In this document: positions 21,641-33,984 of the stretch, piece by piece | How the letters are laid out: each line of letters opens with the position of its first letter | Position numbering within the stretch: the stretch's first letter is position 1 | Assembly (NCBI RefSeq): GCF_902167145.1 | Contig: NC_050104.1 | Location: 108,139,849-108,203,848 of the forward strand | Source: Zea mays | Lineage: Eukaryota; Streptophyta; Magnoliopsida; Poales; Poaceae | DNA: 64,000 nt | Direction: 5' to 3' | Program-made: the position numbers and the translations under genes | Notes under the pieces: model-generated | The model's database searches: none | What the model saw: the letters and a program-made list of their open reading frames with translations, nothing else | Told to the model about the DNA's origin: nothing

Positions 21641-21835
21641 CTCGCCCTCGGGGACCGAGGGTACCTCGGGCCGAACCGAGGGTGCCTCGAGCCAAGCCGA
21701 GGGTGCCTCGGACTGTGCCGAGGGTACCTCGGGCTGGGCCGAGGGTGCCTCGGGCCGAGCCAAGGGCGCCTCGGACTGTGCCGAGGGTACCTCGGGCTGG
21801 GCCGAGGGCGCCTCAGGCTCGGGCATGTCGTCGAT
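21640..21835 (-). repeat. Repeat-rich linker between RNase H and integrase
   Basis: Tandem copies of a roughly 21-bp unit around GCCGAGGGTACCTCGGGC encode alternating EAPSAQ and EVPSAQ hexads, a proline-rich linker. Copy number changes here would alter linker length without changing frame. Confidence 0.8.
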
Positions 21836-22264
21836 CTTGACGGAGGGCTGATGCAGATCTCGGGAGAAGACGTCCGGGGGAACCGTTGTTCGCCCCAAGG
21901 CTATTTTAGCCAGCTCGTCTGCAGTCTCGTTGTAGCGCCGAGCGATGTGGTTAAGCTCGAGCCCGTAGAACTTGTCTTCCAAGCGCCGAACCTCATCGCA
22001 GTAGGCCTCCATCTTCGGGTCGCGGCAGTGGGAGTTCTTCATGACTTGGTCGATGACGAGCTGCGAGTCACTGCGAGCGTCGAGGCGTCGGACCCCTAGC
22101 TCGATGGCGATCCGCAACCCGTTGACCAGAGCCTCATACTCGGCCACATTGTTGGACGCCGGGAAATGGAGGCGTAACATGTAGCGTAGGTGCTTCCCGA
22201 GGGGCGAGATGAAGAGTAGGCCTGCACCGGCTCCTGTCTTCATCAGCGACCCGTCGAAGAACAT
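21836..22264 (-). pseudogene. Tat archaeal-type RNase H (second RNase H)
   Basis: Starts MFFDGSLMKTGAGAGLLF and includes NNVAEYEALVNGLRIA, SDSQLVIDQV and a C-terminal YNETADELAKIA: D, E, D, D positions of an RNase HI fold. A second, archaeal-type RNase H after the usual one is a hallmark of the Tat/Ogre branch. A TAG at 22280-22282 cuts it off from the upstream RT-RNase H in the same frame, where the family reads glutamine as far as I recall. Confidence 0.85.
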
Positions 22265-22279
22265 GGTCCAGAGCTCCGG

Positions 22280-23697
22280 CTAGATCGGAGCTGTCGGGAG
22301 CTGAGTGTCGACCCATTCGGCCACGAAGTTTGCCAAGACCTGGGACTTGATGGCCTTTCGAGGGGCGAACGAGATTGTCTCGCCCATGATTTCCACCGCC
22401 CACTTTGCAATCCTACCCGAGGCCTCTCGGCACTGGATGATCTCCCCCAGGGGGAAGGATGACACCACAGTTACCGGATGAGACTCGAAGTAGTGTCGCA
22501 GCTTCCGCCGCGTTAGGATCACCGCGTACAGCAGCTTCTGAACTTGTGGGTAGCGGATCTTGGTTTCGGACAGTACCTCGCTGACGAAGTAGACGGGCCT
22601 CTGAACGGGCAATGCATGCCCCTCTTCTTGCCTCTCGACCACAATCGTGGCGCTAACCACCTGAGTGGTCGCGGCGACGTAGACCAAGAGGGCTTCTCCG
22701 GCAGCCGGGGGCACCAAGATAGGCGCCTTCGTGAGGAGCGCCTTCAGGTTCCCGAGGGCTTCCTCGGCCTCAGGGGTCCAAGTGAAGCACTCGGCCTTCC
22801 TTAAGAGGCGGTACAGAGGTAGACCTCTTTCGCCGAGGCGTGAGATGAAGCGGCTCAGAGCCGCGAGGCATCCCATGACCCTCTGTACGCCTTTCAAGTC
22901 CTTGATGGGCCCCATGCTGGTGATGGCTGCGATCTTCTCCGGGTTGGCTTCGATGCCCCGCTCGGAGACGATGAACCCCAAGAGCATGCCTCGGGGCACC
23001 CCGAAGACACACTTTTTGGGATTGAGCTTGACGCCCTTCGCCTTGAGACATCGGAATGTCACTTCAAGGTCGAAAAGGAGGTCAGAGGCTTTCCTTGTCT
23101 TGACTATGATGTCATCGACGTAGGCCTCGACCGTGCGGCCAATGTGTTCGCCGAACACATGGTTCATGCACCGCTGGTACGTCGCGCCCGCATTCCTCAA
23201 GCCGAACGGCATGGTGACATAGCAGTACATGCCGAAGGGTGTGATGAGGAAGTCGCGAGCTGGTCGGACTCTTTCATCCTGATTTGGTGATACCCTGAGT
23301 AGGCATCGAGGAAAGACAGGGTTTCACACCCAGTAGTGGAATCCACGATTTGATCGATGCGAGGCAGAGGGTAGGGAACCTTCGGACATGCTTTGTTGAG
23401 ACCAGTGTAGTCTACACACATCCGCCATTTCCCCCCTTTCTTTCTCACAAGCACAGGGTTGGCAAGCCATTCGGGATGGAATACCTCGTTGATGAACCCT
23501 GCCGCCATTAGCTTGTGGATCTCCTCGCCTATGGCTCTGCGCTTCTCCTCGTCGAATCGGCGCAGAGGCTGCTTGACGGGTCGGGCTCCAGCTCGGATGT
23601 CCAGCGAGTGCTCGGCGACATCCCTCGGTATACCGGGCATGTCCGAGGGACTCCACGCGAAGACGTCGGCGTTCGCGCGGAGAAAGTCGACGAGCAC
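22280..23697 (-). pseudogene. Tat reverse transcriptase and RNase H, one frameshift
   Basis: Copies the element's RNA into DNA. The N-terminal half (23250-23697) reads NPVLVRKKGGKWRMCVDYT, LNKACPKVPYPLPRID and [12 protein letters not shown] one-base loss near 23250 shifts the frame; the second half (22280-23230) continues [25 protein letters not shown] with the catalytic Asp pair, and a C-terminal RNase H ([17 protein letters not shown]). All palm motifs survive but not in one frame. A TAG at 23704-23706 separates it from the protease. Confidence 0.92.
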
Positions 23698-23703
23698 TGC
23701 TTC

Positions 23704-24822
23704 CTATTTGGGACCGAGCTCGGAGCCGATCCGGACTTGCTTGGAGGCGTCACTGCTGGGGTCGAGGGGGACGGACTTAACCGCCTCCGCTGGCTCGAAG
23801 TTGCCGGCATGACGCTTCACGTCTGGCATCTCCTTAGAGAGGCTTTCTAGGTCGGCGATGAGGGCCTCGGACTCGGCGAGGGCCTCAGCGTACTCCACGC
23901 ACTCCACGTCGCATTCGAACGCGTGTTTGTACGTGGGGCCGACGGTGATGACCCCGTTGGGGCCCGGCATCTTGAGCTTCAGGTAGGTGTAGTTGGGGAC
24001 GGCCATGAACTTCGCGTAGCATGGCCTCCCCAGTACCGCGTGGTAGGTTCCTCGGAACCCAACCACCTCGAACGTCAGGGTCTCCCTTCAGAAGTTGAAG
24101 GGTGTTCCGAAGCAGACGAGAAGGTCGAGCTGTCCGAGGGGCTGGACGCGCTTCCCGGGAATGATCCCATGGAAGGGCGCAGCGCCTGCCCGGACGGAGG
24201 ACAGATCGACACGCAGGAGCCCGAGGGTCTCGGCGTAGATGATGTTGAGGCTGCTGCCTCCGTCCATGAGGACCTTGGTGAGCCTGACGTCGCCGATGAC
24301 GGGGTCGACGACGAGCGGGTATTTCCCCGGGCTCGGCACATGGTCAGGATGGTCGGCTTGGTCGAAGGTGATGGGCTTGTCGGACCAGTCTAGGTAGACT
24401 GGTGCCGCCACCTTCACCGAACAGACCTCCCGACGCTCTTGCTTGCGGTGCCGAGCCGAGGCATTCGCCTCTTGCCCACCATAGATCATGAAGCAGTCGC
24501 GGACCTCGGGGAACTCTCCTGCCTGGTGATCTTCCTTCTTATCGGCGTCGTGGGCCCTGCCACCCTCCGCGGGTGGCCCGGCCCTGTGGAAGTGGTGCCG
24601 AAGCATGACGCGCTCCTCAAGGGTGTGCTTGACGGGCCCCTGGTGATAGGGGCACGACTCCTTGAGCATCTTGTTGAAAAGGTTGGCACCTCCGGGGGGG
24701 CTTTTGAGGGTTCTTGTACTCGGCGGCGGCGACAAGGTCCGCGTCGGCGGCGTCGCGTTTCGCTTGCGACTTCTTCTTGCCCTTCTTCTTGGCGCCGCGC
24801 TGAGTTGACGCCTCGGGGGCAT
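23704..24822 (-). pseudogene. Tat protease region with an in-frame stop
   Basis: Aspartic protease that would process the polyprotein. The active-site segment reads VLMDGGSSLNIIYAETL (usual D-[ST]-G is D-G-G-S, as commonly seen in Tat elements), and the flap/C-terminal motif is AVLGRPCYAKFMAVP. A TGA about 24082-24087, where CGA (Arg) is expected, splits the domain. The front part (from 24822) is the end of gag in another frame; the change sits at a run of seven G (about 24704). Confidence 0.85.
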
Positions 24823-26318
24823 CTTCCGATGGGCGGCCCTGGGGCTGCTTGTCCTTTCGGAAGATAGCCTCGACCGCCTCCTGGCCGGAGGCGAACTTGG
24901 TGGCGATGTCCATCAGCTCGCTCGCCCTGGTGGGGATCTTGCGACCCAGCTTGCTCACCAGGTCGCGGCAGGTGGTGCCAGCGAGGAACGCGCCGATGAC
25001 ATCCGAGTCAGTAATGTTGGGCAGCTCGGTGCGCTGCTTCGAGAATCGCCGGATGTAGTCCCGAAGAGACTCTCCCGGCTGCTGTCGGCAGCTTCGAAGG
25101 TCCCAGGAATTCCCAGGGCGCACATATGTGCCCTGGAAATTCCCGGCAAAAGCTTGGACTAGGTCGTCCCAGTTGGAGATCTGCCCCGGAGGCAGGTGCT
25201 CTAACCAGGCGCGAGCGGTGTCGGAGAGGAATAGGGGGAGGTTGCGGATGATGAGGTTGTCATCGTCCGTTCCACCCAGTTGACAGGCCAGACGGTAGTT
25301 CGCGAGCCACAGTTCCGGTCTCGTCTCTCCCGAGTACTTCGTGATAGTAGTCGGGGGTCGGAACCGGGTCGGGAACGGCGCCCGTCGTATGGCTCGGCTG
25401 AAGGCCTGCGGACCGGGTGGCTCGGGCGAGGGACTCCGATCCTCCCCGCTGTCGTAGCGTCCCCCACGCCTGGGGTGGTAGCCCCGGCGCACCCTCTCGT
25501 CGAGGTGGGCCCGACGGTCGCGGTGATGGTGCTCGTTGCCGAGGCGACCCGGGGCCGCAGGCGCTGTGTTGCGCGTGCGCCCGGGGCAGACCGAGGCTTC
25601 CCGCATGAATCGGGAAGTCGCGGCATGAGGTTCCGAGGGGTACCCCTGCCTTCGGGAGGTGGAGCTCTCGGCCCGTCGGACCGCGGCACCTTCCAGGAGA
25701 TTCTTGAGCTCTCCCTGGATTCGCCGCCCCTCGGCGGTTGATGGCTCCGGCATCGCGCGGAGAAGCATTGCCGCTGCCGCCAGGTTCTGGCCAACCCCAC
25801 TAGATGCGGGTGGCGGCCTGACCCTGACGTCGTCGGCGATGCGGTGCTGGAAGCCCTGGGGCAGATGACGTATTTCTCCGGCTGGAGGTTGGCCCGCCCC
25901 TGCCTGCCCGATGTCCCGGCGGATCGGCTCAAGCGCTCCTGCTCCCTCGTCGAGCCTGGCCTGCACCCCCCGGATTTGCTCGAGCTGTGGGTCATGGCCC
26001 CCTGCTTGAACGGGGACCACAACTAGCTCCCGTGGGATGTCAACGCGGGGCACCAGCCAAGGGAGATCACCATCCTCCGGCATGCCGAGATGGTTGCCTT
26101 CGGAGGGACCCCCCAGATCGACGTGGAAGCATTCGCGACTTGGGCCGCAGTCCTCGTCGCCGAGGCTACGGCTACCGTCGGAACAGTCGGAAAGGCAGTA
26201 GTCGCATGCGGTCATGAAGTCTCGCATGGCACTGGGGTTGCCAAGTCCAGAGAAATCCCAACAGAAGCTGGGCTCGTCGTCTTCCTCGGACCCAGAGGGC
26301 CCGTAGGTCGAGACGTCC
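24617..26318 (-). pseudogene. gag: Tat Gag, main part
   Basis: Structural protein. The middle holds a Retrotrans_gag domain (LWLANYRLACQLGG, AWLEHLPPGQISNWDDL, FAGNFQGTYVRPGNS, LRDYIRRFSKQRTELP). A basic KKKGKKKSQAKRDA tail follows. The N-terminal end is cut by Sirevirus 2 at 26319; the rest of the N-terminus is at 35229-35858, and the reading frame is the same on both sides of the insertion and its duplication. The C-terminal end runs into a frameshift near 24704. Confidence 0.9.
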
Positions 26319-26323
26319 GTCAG

Positions 26324-27580
26324 TGAAAGGGAAATGTGCCTTTGGGCCATTTCTAAGTATTTTGGTGATTGAGTGCCAACACAAGTACTTAAATGTGAAT
26401 CTATGCCCATGGATGAACAAAGTGCAAATCAAGAGCTAAGGTATGTTTCTAAGTCTTAGTACATTGGTTTTATGTACTAATATACTTGTCTAAGTATCAG
26501 AAACAGGAAGAAGAAGAAAAGAGGAGAGTTGGCTGTGTTCAGCCAAGAGGCTGTTCGGTCTGGAGCACCGGACTGTCCGGTGGTGCACCGGACAGTGTCC
26601 GGTGCGCCAGGCTGCCTCGGCCGAAGAGGCCGCTCTCGGGAATTTGCTGACGGCGTACGACTAAAATTCACCGGACTGTCCGGTGTGCACCGGACTGTCC
26701 GGTGAGCCAACGGTCGGCCGGGCCAACGGTCCGCTGCGCGATCCGCGCGCGACACGTGGCCGAGCCAACGGTCGGAAGGGGGCACCAGACTGTCCGGTGT
26801 GCACCGGACTGTCCGGTGCGCCAACGGCTCCCAGATCTGCAACGGTCGACTGCGCCGTTTAAGGAAAGAAATCGGGCACCGGACAGTGTCCGGTGTGCAC
26901 CGGACTGTCCGGTGCGCCCGATGACAGAAGGCAAGATCAGCCTTCCAGAATTGCTCTCAACGGCTCCTAGCTACCTTGGGGCTATAAAAGGGACCCCTAG
27001 GCGCATGGAGGAGAACACCAAGCATTCCTACAACATTCCTAAGCACCAAGACATCGATCTCACGCATTCGTTTCATTGTGATAGCATCTAGAGCTCTTGT
27101 TGAGTTGCGAACTCTTTGAGTTGTGTTGCGAGCTCTTGTTGCGACTTGTGTGCGTGTTGTTGCTCTGATCTTTTGAAGTCTTGTGTGCGTTGCTCATTCC
27201 CCCTTTGCTCTGTGTTCTTTGTGAACTTCAATTGTAAGGGCGAGAGGCTCCAAGTTGTGGAGATTCCTCGCAAACGGGATTGAGAAAAAGCAAGCAAAAC
27301 ACCGTGGTATTCAAGTGGGTCTTTGGACCGCTTGAGAGGGGTTGATTGCAACCCTCGTCCGTTGGGACGCCACAACGTGGAGTAGGCAAGCGTTGGTCTT
27401 GGCCGAACCACGGGATAAACCACTGTGTCGTCTCTGTGATTGATCTCTTGTGGTATTGTGTTTTGTTGAGACTCCTTTCTAGCCACTTGGCATTTATTGT
27501 GCTAACACTTAACAAGTTTTTGTGGCTATAAGTTTAAGTTTCACAGGATCACCTATTCACCCCCCCTCTAGGTGCTCTCA
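26324..27580 (+). repeat. Sirevirus 2 5' LTR
   Basis: Same ends as Sirevirus 1 (TGAAAGGGAAATG...GGTGCTCTCA), palindrome array about 26565-26920, TATA at 26983-26989, possible U5 intron 27234-27546. Confidence 0.95.
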
Positions 27581-27582
27581 AT

Positions 27583-27594
27583 TGGTATCAGAGC
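27583..27594 (+). other. Sirevirus 2 primer binding site
   Basis: TGGTATCAGAGC, identical to Sirevirus 1, two bases after the LTR. Confidence 0.92.
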
Positions 27595-27630
27595 CGTTCT
27601 CTTCAAGAAAGGGACTAACCGCCCGAAGAG

Positions 27631-29984
27631 ATGGATCCTAAGGGGAAGGGAATCGTGATCAACGACAAGGAAAAGGAGTCCTTCGTCAACGAGCCAAAAG
27701 ATGACAAATCCAACGACTCTGGCTCGGGCCACAGACGTAAAGATGGGAAGAAGAAGAAGACAAGACGTATCAAGGAGATCGTCTACTACGACAGCGACGA
27801 GTCTACTTCTTCCCACAAGGACGACGACTACGACAAACAAAAGACGGTTAACTCAAACTTTTCTTTTGATTATTCGCGCATTCCGCACAGCTCAAATGCT
27901 CATTTGCTCCCCATTCCACTTGGCAAGCCTCCTCACTTTGATGGAGAGGACTACGGATTTTGGAGTCACAAAATGCGTACACACCTATTTTCTCTCCATC
28001 CAAGCATTTGGGAGATTGTGGAAAGTGGAATGAAATTTGATAGCTCGGATAGTCCTTCGTTTATTAATGAACAGATCCATAAAAATGCACAAGCTACTAC
28101 TGTGTTGTAGCCTCTTTGTGCAGGGACGAGTATCACAAGGTGAGCGGCTTGGACAATGCCAAGCAAATTTGGGACACCCTCAAGATCTCTCATGAGGGGA
28201 ATGATGTCACCTTACTCACCAAGATGGAGTTGGTGGAGGGCGAGCTCGGACGATTCGCGATGATAAGGGGCGAGGAGCCGACGCAAACATACAACCGGCT
28301 CAAGATCCTTATCAACAAAATAAGGAGCTACGGAAGCACGCGATGGACGGATCACGACGTCGTCCGCCTAATGCTAAGGTCATTTACCGTTCTTGATCCT
28401 CATCTCGTGAACAATATTCGTGAGAATCCCAGGTACACGAAGATGACGCCCGAGGAGGTACTCGGAAAATTCGTAAGCGGGCGGATGATGATCAAGGAGG
28501 CAAGATACGTGGACGACGCCTTGAATGGACCGATCAACGAGCCTCAACCCCTTGCTCTCAAGGCAACAAGAAGCAAGGAGGCGCTACCTAGCAGGGTGGC
28601 ACAAATTGAGGCGGCCGGACTTAATGATGAAGAGATGGCCCTCATCATCAAAAGATTCAAGACGGCGCTTAAAGGTCGCAAGGGACAGCCAAGCAAGACC
28701 AAAGCCAAGGGGAAGCGTTCGTGCTTCAAATGCGGTAAGCTTGGTCATTTTATTGCTAACTGTCCCGACAATGATAGTGATCAGGACCAAGGGAACAAGA
28801 GGGAGAAGAAGAAGAATTATAAGAAGGCAAAGGGCGAGGCTCATCTTGGCAAGGAGTGGGATTCGGACTGCTCCTCGTCTGACTCCGACAATGAGGGACT
28901 CGCCGCCACTGCATTCAACAAGTCATCCCTCTTGCCCAACGAGCGTCACACTTGCCTCATGGCAAGAGAGAAGAAGGTAATCACTCGTAATGATATCACT
29001 TATGATTCTTCTAGTGACGATGAGTCTAGTGATGATGAAATAGATTACTCTAGTTTGTTCAAGGGATTGGATAGAAATAAAATTGATAAAATCAATGAAT
29101 TGATTGATGCCTTGAATGAAAAGGATAGGCTTTTAGAAAAGCAAGAGGATTTGTTGTATGATGAACATGATAAGTTTATAGAGGCACAAAAATCTTATGC
29201 TTTAGAAGTTAAAAGAAATGAAGTGCTTTCTAGTGAACTATCTTCTTGTCATGAAACCATTGCTACTTTAAAGAATGTTAATGATGACTTAAATGCTAAA
29301 CTAGAAGTAGCTAGTAAATCTAATTCTTGTGTAGAACATATTGAGATTTGCACTAGGTGTAAAGATTTCGATGTTAATGCTTGTAGCGATCATTTAGTTT
29401 CAATTTCCAAATTAACTGAGGAATTGGCTAGTCTTAATGCCCAACTTAAGACTAGCAAGAATGAATTTGATAAACTAAAATTTGCAAGGGATGCCTACAC
29501 GATCGGTAGACACCCCTCAATTAAGGATGGACTTGGCTTCAAGAGGGAAGCCAAGAACTTAACAAGCCATAAGGCTCCCATTCCCGCTAAGGAGAAAGGG
29601 AAGGCCCCTATGGCTACTAGTGCTAAAAAGAACCATGCCTTTTTGTATCATGATAGGAGACAAACTAGAAATGCCTATAGGAGTTATAATGCTTACAATG
29701 ATTTTTCTCATGCTATGTTTGCTTCTAGTTCTTCATATGCGCATGATAGAAATGGTGGTAGAAAGAATATTATTCATGCTCCTAGGAAAGTAGTGAATGA
29801 ACCTTCTACAATTTATTGTGCTTTAAATGCTTCCTTTGCTATTTGTAGAAAGGATAGGAAAATAGTTGCTAGGAAGTTAGGGGCAAAATGCAAGGGAGAC
29901 AAAACTTGCATTTGGGTCCCTAAGGATATTTGCACTAACCTTGTAGGACCCAACATGAGTTGGGTACCTAAGACCCAAGCCTAA
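27631..29984 (+). pseudogene. gag: Sirevirus 2 Gag, one-base frameshift
   Basis: Same protein as Sirevirus 1 Gag (zinc knuckle [14 protein letters not shown] retained, C-terminal coiled coil retained), but near 28102 one base is missing: where Sirevirus 1 reads ACTGTTCTTCTAGCC this copy reads ACTGTGTTGTAGCC. The frame stops after 159 residues at 28108-28110 and resumes at 28116 (622 residues). Without Gag this copy would depend on another element, such as Sirevirus 1, for packaging. Confidence 0.93.
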
Positions 29985-29991
29985 ATTTGCC

Positions 29992-32900
29992 TTGCAGGTT
30001 TATGCATCCGGGGGTTCAAGTTGGATTATCGACAGCGGATGCACAAACCATATGACGGGGGAGAAGAAGATGTTCACCTCCTATGTCAAGAATAAGGATT
30101 CCCAAGATTCAATTATATTCGGTGATGGGAATCAAGGCAAGGTAAAAGGGTTAGGTAAAATTGCAATCTCAAACGAGCACTCAATTTCTAATGTGTTTTT
30201 AGTTGAGTCCTTGGGATATAATTTGCTATCTGTTAGTCAATTATGCAACATGGGATATAACTGTCTATTTACAAATGTAGATGTGTCTGTCTTTAGAAGA
30301 AGTGATGGTTCACTAGCTTTTAAGGGTGTATTAGACGGCAAACTTTATTTAGTTGATTTTGCAAAAGAAGAGGCCGGTCTAGATGCATGCTTAATAGCTA
30401 AGACTAGCATGGGCTGGCTGTGGCATCGCCGCTTAGCACATGTAGGGATGAAGAACCTTCACAAGCTTCTAAAGGGAGAACACGTGATAGGTTTGACTAA
30501 TGTGCAATTCGAAAAAGATAGACCTTGTGCAGCTTGTCAAGCAGGGAAACAGGTGGGAAGCTCTCATCACACCAAAAATGTGATGACAACATCAAGACCC
30601 CTGGAGCTGCTACATATGGACCTCTTCGGACCCGTCGCCTATCTGAGCATAGGAGGAAGTAAGTATGGTCTAGTTATCGTTGATGACTTTTCCCGCTTCA
30701 CTTGGGTGTTCTTTTTGCAGGATAAATCTGAAACCCAAGGGACCCTCAAGCGCTTCCTCAGGAGAGCTCAAAATGAGTTTGAGCTCAAGGTGAAGAAGAT
30801 AAGGAGCGACAACGGGTCCGAGTTCAAGAACCTTCAAGTGGAGGAGTTCCTTGAGGAGGAAGGGATCAAGCACGAGTTCTCCGCTCCCTACACACCACAA
30901 CAAAATGGTGTGGTAGAGAGGAAGAACAGGACGCTAATCGATATGGCGAGAACGATGCTTGGAGAATTCAAGACCCCCGAGTGTTTCTGGTCGGAAGCCG
31001 TGAACACGGCTTGCCACGCCATCAACAGGGTCTACCTTCACCGCCTCCTCAAGAAGACGTCGTATGAGCTTCTAACCGGTAACAAACCCAATGTATCTTA
31101 CTTTTGTGTATTTGGGAGCAAGTGCTACATTCTAGTAAAGAAGGGTAGAAATTCTAAGTTTGCTCCCAAAGCTGTAGAAGGGTTTTTGTTAGGTTATGAC
31201 TCAAATACAAAGGCGTATAGAGTCTTCAACAAATCATCGGGTTTGGTTGAAGTCTCTAGCGACGTTGTATTTGATGAGACTAATGGCTCTCCAAGAGAGC
31301 AAGTTGTTGATTGTGATGATGTAGATGAAGAAGATGTTCCACCGGCCGCTATACGAACCATGGCGATTGGAGACGTGCGGCCACAGGAACAAGATGGACA
31401 AGATCAACCTTCTTCCTCAACAACGGTGCATCCCCCGACTCAAGACGATGAACAGGTTCATCAAAAGGAGGCGTGTGATCAAGGGGGAGCACAAGATGAT
31501 CACGTGATGGAGGAAGAAGCACAACCGGCACCTCCAACCCAAGTTCGAGCGATGATTCAAAGGGATCATCCCGTCGACCAAATTCTGGGTGATATCAGCA
31601 AGGGAGTAACTACTCGATCTCGATTAGTTAATTTTTGTGAGCATTACTCTTTTGTCTCTTCTATTGAGCCTTTCAGGGTAGAAGAGGCCTTGCTAGATCC
31701 GGACTGGGTGTTGGCCATGCAGGAGGAACTCAACAATTTCAAACGCAATGAAGTTTGGACACTGGTGCCTCGTCCCAAGCAAAACGTTGTGGGAACCAAG
31801 TGGGTATTCCGCAACAAACAGGACGAGCACGGGGTGGTGACGAGGAACAAGGCTCGACTTGTGGCAAAAGGTTATGCCCAAGTCGCAGGTTTGGACTTTG
31901 AGGAGACTTTTGCTCCTGTGGCTAGGCTAGAATCAATTCATATCTTGCTAGCATATGCCGCTCACCATTCTTTCAGGTTGTACCAAATGGATGTGAAGAG
32001 CGCGTTCCTCAACGGGCCGATCAAGGAGGAGGTGTACGTAGAGCAACCCCCTGGCTTCGAGGATGAACGGTACCCCGACCACGTGTGTAAGCTCTCTAAG
32101 GCGCTCTATGGACTTAAGCAAGCCCCAAGAGCATGGTATGAATGCCTTAGAGACTTTCTAATTGTTAATGCTTTCAAGGTTGGGAAAGCCGATCCAACTC
32201 TCTTTACTAAGACATGTGATGGTGATTTGTTTGTGTGCCAAATTTATGTCGATGACATAATATTTGGTTCTACTAACCAAAAGTCTTGTGAAGAGTTTAG
32301 CAGGGTGATGACGCAGAAATTCGAAATGTTGATGATGGGCGAGTTGAACTACTTCCTTGGGTTCCAAGTGAAGCAACTCAAGGACGGCACCTTCATCTCC
32401 CAAACGAAGTACACGCAAGATCTGCTAAAGCGGTTTGGGATGAAGGACGCCAAGCCCGCAAAGACTCCGATGGGAACCAACGGACACACCGACCTCAACA
32501 AAGGAGGTAAGTCCGTTGATCAAAAAGCATACCGGTCAATGATAGGGTCTTTACTTTATTTATGTGCTAGTAGACCGGATATTATGCTTAGCGTATGCAT
32601 GTGTGCTAGATTCCAATCCGATCCTAAGGAGTGTCACTTAGTGGCGGTGAAGCGAATTCTAAGATATTTGGTTGCTACGCCCTGCCTCGGGCTCTGGTAT
32701 CCAAAAGGGTCTACCTTTGACTTGGTTGGATACTCAGATTCTGACTATGCTGGATGTAAGGTCGATAGGAAGAGTACATCAGGGACATGCCAATTCTTAG
32801 GAAGGTCCCTGGTGTCGTGGAACTCTAAGAAACAAACCTCCGTTGCCCTATCCACCGCTGAGGCCGAGTATGTTGCCGCAGGACAGTGTTGTGCGCAACT

Positions 32901-33198
32901 ACTTTGGATGAGGCAAACCCTCCGGGACTTTGGCTACAATCTGAGCAAAGTCCCACTCCTATGTGATAATGAGAGTGCTATCCGCATGGCGGAAAATCCT
33001 GTTGAACACAGCCGCACAAAGCACATAGACATCCGGCATCACTTTTTGAGAGACCACCAGCAAAAGGGAGATATCGAAGTGTTTCATGTTAGCACCGAGA
33101 ACCAGCTAGCCGATATCTTTACCAAGCCTCTAGATGAGAAGACCTTTTGCAGGTTGCGTAGTGAGCTAAATGTCTTAGATTCGCGGAACTTGGATTGA
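29992..33198 (+). CDS. pol: Sirevirus 2 Pol
   Basis: 1068 residues, open from end to end, with protease DSG, integrase D,D,E, RT YVDD and RNase H motifs all present as in Sirevirus 1. As there, pol is in the +1 frame relative to gag, the first ATG (30052) lies inside the protease, and a TTTGCCTTGCAG acceptor-like sequence precedes it. Conservation of the layout in two copies that have diverged shows it is a family feature, not decay. Confidence 0.93.
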   Translation: MQVYASGGSSWIIDSGCTNHMTGEKKMFTSYVKNKDSQDSIIFGDGNQGKVKGLGKIAISNEHSISNVFLVESLGYNLLSVSQLCNMGYNCLFTNVDVSVFRRSDGSLAFKGVLDGKLYLVDFAKEEAGLDACLIAKTSMGWLWHRRLAHVGMKNLHKLLKGEHVIGLTNVQFEKDRPCAACQAGKQVGSSHHTKNVMTTSRPLELLHMDLFGPVAYLSIGGSKYGLVIVDDFSRFTWVFFLQDKSETQGTLKRFLRRAQNEFELKVKKIRSDNGSEFKNLQVEEFLEEEGIKHEFSAPYTPQQNGVVERKNRTLIDMARTMLGEFKTPECFWSEAVNTACHAINRVYLHRLLKKTSYELLTGNKPNVSYFCVFGSKCYILVKKGRNSKFAPKAVEGFLLGYDSNTKAYRVFNKSSGLVEVSSDVVFDETNGSPREQVVDCDDVDEEDVPPAAIRTMAIGDVRPQEQDGQDQPSSSTTVHPPTQDDEQVHQKEACDQGGAQDDHVMEEEAQPAPPTQVRAMIQRDHPVDQILGDISKGVTTRSRLVNFCEHYSFVSSIEPFRVEEALLDPDWVLAMQEELNNFKRNEVWTLVPRPKQNVVGTKWVFRNKQDEHGVVTRNKARLVAKGYAQVAGLDFEETFAPVARLESIHILLAYAAHHSFRLYQMDVKSAFLNGPIKEEVYVEQPPGFEDERYPDHVCKLSKALYGLKQAPRAWYECLRDFLIVNAFKVGKADPTLFTKTCDGDLFVCQIYVDDIIFGSTNQKSCEEFSRVMTQKFEMLMMGELNYFLGFQVKQLKDGTFISQTKYTQDLLKRFGMKDAKPAKTPMGTNGHTDLNKGGKSVDQKAYRSMIGSLLYLCASRPDIMLSVCMCARFQSDPKECHLVAVKRILRYLVATPCLGLWYPKGSTFDLVGYSDSDYAGCKVDRKSTSGTCQFLGRSLVSWNSKKQTSVALSTAEAEYVAAGQCCAQLLWMRQTLRDFGYNLSKVPLLCDNESAIRMAENPVEHSRTKHIDIRHHFLRDHQQKGDIEVFHVSTENQLADIFTKPLDEKTFCRLRSELNVLDSRNLD

Positions 33199-33984
33199 TT
33201 TGTAGCATACATGTGTTTATGCCTTAGATCATATTCCTTATGCATTTTGTTGCTTAATATTGGTGCTCAAGTTGTACAAACACTCCCTGGACCTCACAAG
33301 TCCGTTGCAAAGTGATGCACATATTTAGGGGGAGATGTGTTACAACTTGACCCTTTGAGACTAACCATTTGCTTGAGTCTGCTTGATTTAGTCTCGAAGG
33401 CGGAATGAAAGGGAAAGGTGAACTTGGACCATGCAAGACTTCCACTGCACTCCGATGAGACGGTAACTTATTCCAAGTTCATCTCTATGATCTTATTGCC
33501 TTCGTACTCTTAATTGAAGATTTTGGTGAGGCAATGGGATTAAAGGGCCAAGATTGATCCCGTTTTGGTGCTTGATGCCAAAGGGGGAGAAAATAAAGGC
33601 CAAAGTGATAAATGGATCAACTACCACTTGAGAGATTTTGAAAACAGTAGAATAGAGCTTTTGGTTTGTCAAATCTCTTTTGTTGTCTCTCTTGTCAAAA
33701 GTTGGCTTCTTGTGGGGAGAAATGTTGATTATGAAAAAAAGGGGAGTTTTTGAAATCTTTAATCAATCTCTTTTGGAATGACTCTCTTTATGCTTCAACA
33801 TGTGTGTTTGACTTAGAGATAGAGATTTGAGTTTGATTTGCAAAAACAAACCAAGTGGTGGCAAAGGATGATCCATATATGCCAAAATTGAATCAAAATA
33901 AATTCGAGTTTTATTTGAAGTGATATTGCACTTGTTCTAGTTGCTTTATGTTGTGTTGGCAAAAATCACCAAAAAGGGGGAGAT
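33199..33984 (+). other. Sirevirus 2 post-pol region with polypurine tracts
   Basis: Non-coding, with the same AGGGGGAGA-like tracts (last at about 33971-33984) as Sirevirus 1 and no env-like ORF. Confidence 0.8.
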
